NCBI GenBank assembly: GCA_018335935.1
Contig: JAGXRG010000069.1
Location: 1-64,000 of the forward strand
From: Chitinophagaceae bacterium
GTDB taxonomy: Bacteria > Bacteroidota > Bacteroidia > Chitinophagales > Chitinophagaceae
Direction of reading: 5' to 3'
DNA: 64,000 nt
Part shown: one piece after another, positions 63,358-64,000 of the stretch
How the letters are laid out: each line of letters starts with the position of its first letter
Position numbering within the stretch: position 1 is the first letter of the stretch
Notes under the pieces: model-generated
Databases searched by the model: none
What the model was told of the DNA's origin: nothing
What the model saw: the letters and a program-made list of their open reading frames with translations, nothing else
Translations under genes and position numbers: made by a program

Positions 63358-64000
63358 ATGGCTTTACCTTATTTAATTAAACGGATTTACAACAACAGCT
63401 CAGAAGAAGTAGTAAAAAGAGGAAAAAAAATCTTTAACCTTGGTAATCATATTGAACTGGTAGAATATGATGAACTCATGGGGAACATTATTTTCAGGGT
63501 TAAAGATGATGGTTATCATACTTTCTATAAAGTAAACCTGAATCAATTTAGAAACGAGAAAACCTTAACCCTGCGTTGTACTTGCCCTTATAATTTAACA
63601 GAAATATGCCGACATAAAGCTGCTGCCCTATTTCATTTACAAGAACTTTTAGATAGAGACATGTTGGGCAGCAACGAAATTGTTTATCATCAAAAACATA
63701 CCGTTGTTAAGATGAAAGATATTGAGTTAAAGTTGCTTAAAATGCTTACCGGCTCTAGAAATTTTATGTTGGCCGAAGAATTTTTAAGAACTAATAAGCC
63801 CAAAATTATTGATGCAAAAGATGAAACAGTTTGGGCCGAAATTTATGATGACAATGAAGTGCAACAAATACTTATTCGTAAAAATGAAGAGCGTGTTTTT
63901 GATACCAGTTGTACCTGCAACGCAGAAGTGCAACATCCATTATGCTTTCATAAAAGCATAGTTTTTTTACACTTGCTTACAAAGCATGGGGCCAATTATT
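63358..64000 (+). CDS. SWIM zinc-finger protein, N-terminal part (cut by window edge)
   Basis: The frame opens at the ATG at 63358 and runs off the right edge (214 residues visible). Two SWIM-type zinc motifs (CxCx(n)CxH) are seen: CTCPYNLTEICRHKAAALFHL around residues 75-95 and CTCNAEVQHPLCFHKSIVFLHL around 190-210. In Bacteroidota such N-termini usually belong to long proteins with a SNF2-type helicase at the C-terminus; only the N-terminal part is here, so that remains inference. Not connected to the polysaccharide genes by any visible signal. Confidence 0.75.
   Translation, partial: MALPYLIKRIYNNSSEEVVKRGKKIFNLGNHIELVEYDELMGNIIFRVKDDGYHTFYKVNLNQFRNEKTLTLRCTCPYNLTEICRHKAAALFHLQELLDRDMLGSNEIVYHQKHTVVKMKDIELKLLKMLTGSRNFMLAEEFLRTNKPKIIDAKDETVWAEIYDDNEVQQILIRKNEERVFDTSCTCNAEVQHPLCFHKSIVFLHLLTKHGANY

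Noticed and set aside
1-64000. tRNA, rRNA, CRISPR arrays or transposase genes
   Set aside because: No cloverleaf, conserved rRNA stretch, regularly spaced direct repeat or transposase motif was noticed on either strand.

Overview
The window looks like low-GC Bacteroidota DNA, probably Chitinophagaceae or a close relative (inference). The indicators are a TonB-dependent receptor with an N-terminal carboxypeptidase-like domain, a type IX secretion C-terminal sorting domain, TAnnTTTG-like promoter boxes, orphan four-helix-bundle (23S rRNA IVS-type) genes, and Wza/Wzc-type exopolysaccharide genes of bacteroidete style.

Layout. 1-7.4 kb, minus strand: the start of a DUF4402-type secreted protein, a TonB receptor, a beta-propeller lipoprotein with a T9SS tail, and a class I aminotransferase. 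7.5-10.2 kb, plus strand: a membrane-anchored EEP-family hydrolase and cysS. 10.2-14.1 kb, minus strand: comB-like, murI, thiL, a four-helix-bundle gene inside an inverted-repeat cassette, and suhB. 14.2-16.1 kb, plus strand: a GT2 fused to a degenerate polyprenyl-phosphate sugar transferase. 16.1-61.1 kb, all minus strand: a surface-polysaccharide region of about 45 kb. 61.4-63.2 kb, plus strand: an NagX/HGSNAT-like acyltransferase and an exosortase-family protease. The right edge holds the start of a SWIM zinc-finger protein.

The 45-kb region reads as two complete export systems in tandem. The upstream one (61.1 down to 31.4 kb) has a Wza-like lipoprotein, a Wzc-like tyrosine kinase with a (Gly-Tyr)n tail, AsnB, a Wzx flippase and a multi-membrane-spanning protein. 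It also has a nucleotide-sugar block for an amidino-sugar (WbpB, WbpD and WbpG homologues with HisH/HisF paralogues) and a 3-acylamino-3,6-dideoxyhexose block (two FdtA/QdtA cupins, an aminotransferase, an acyltransferase), plus many glycosyltransferases and a Wzy-like protein. The downstream one (31.3 down to 16.1 kb) has an SLBB export protein, a kinase-less Wzz, Wzx, a FkbM methyltransferase, Wzy, glycosyltransferases, gmd/fcl for GDP-L-fucose and rmlBCA for dTDP-sugars. A second four-helix-bundle cassette sits between gmd and fcl. No intact initiating phosphohexose transferase and no rmlD is seen.

Most unusual signals: (1) the leader of the upstream export operon carries two interleaved perfect inverted repeats followed by an intrinsic terminator before the first gene, which suggests an RNA-based attenuator; (2) two, perhaps three, inverted-repeat cassettes around orphan IVS-type four-helix-bundle genes; (3) an exosortase next to the export operon with no visible substrate; (4) two adjacent glycosyltransferase genes whose family-like N-termini begin at CTG and ATC instead of ATG; (5) a HisF paralogue that has lost the cyclase aspartate, fitting a role in amidino-sugar synthesis. 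Nothing was run against a database; family calls rest on motifs read by eye.
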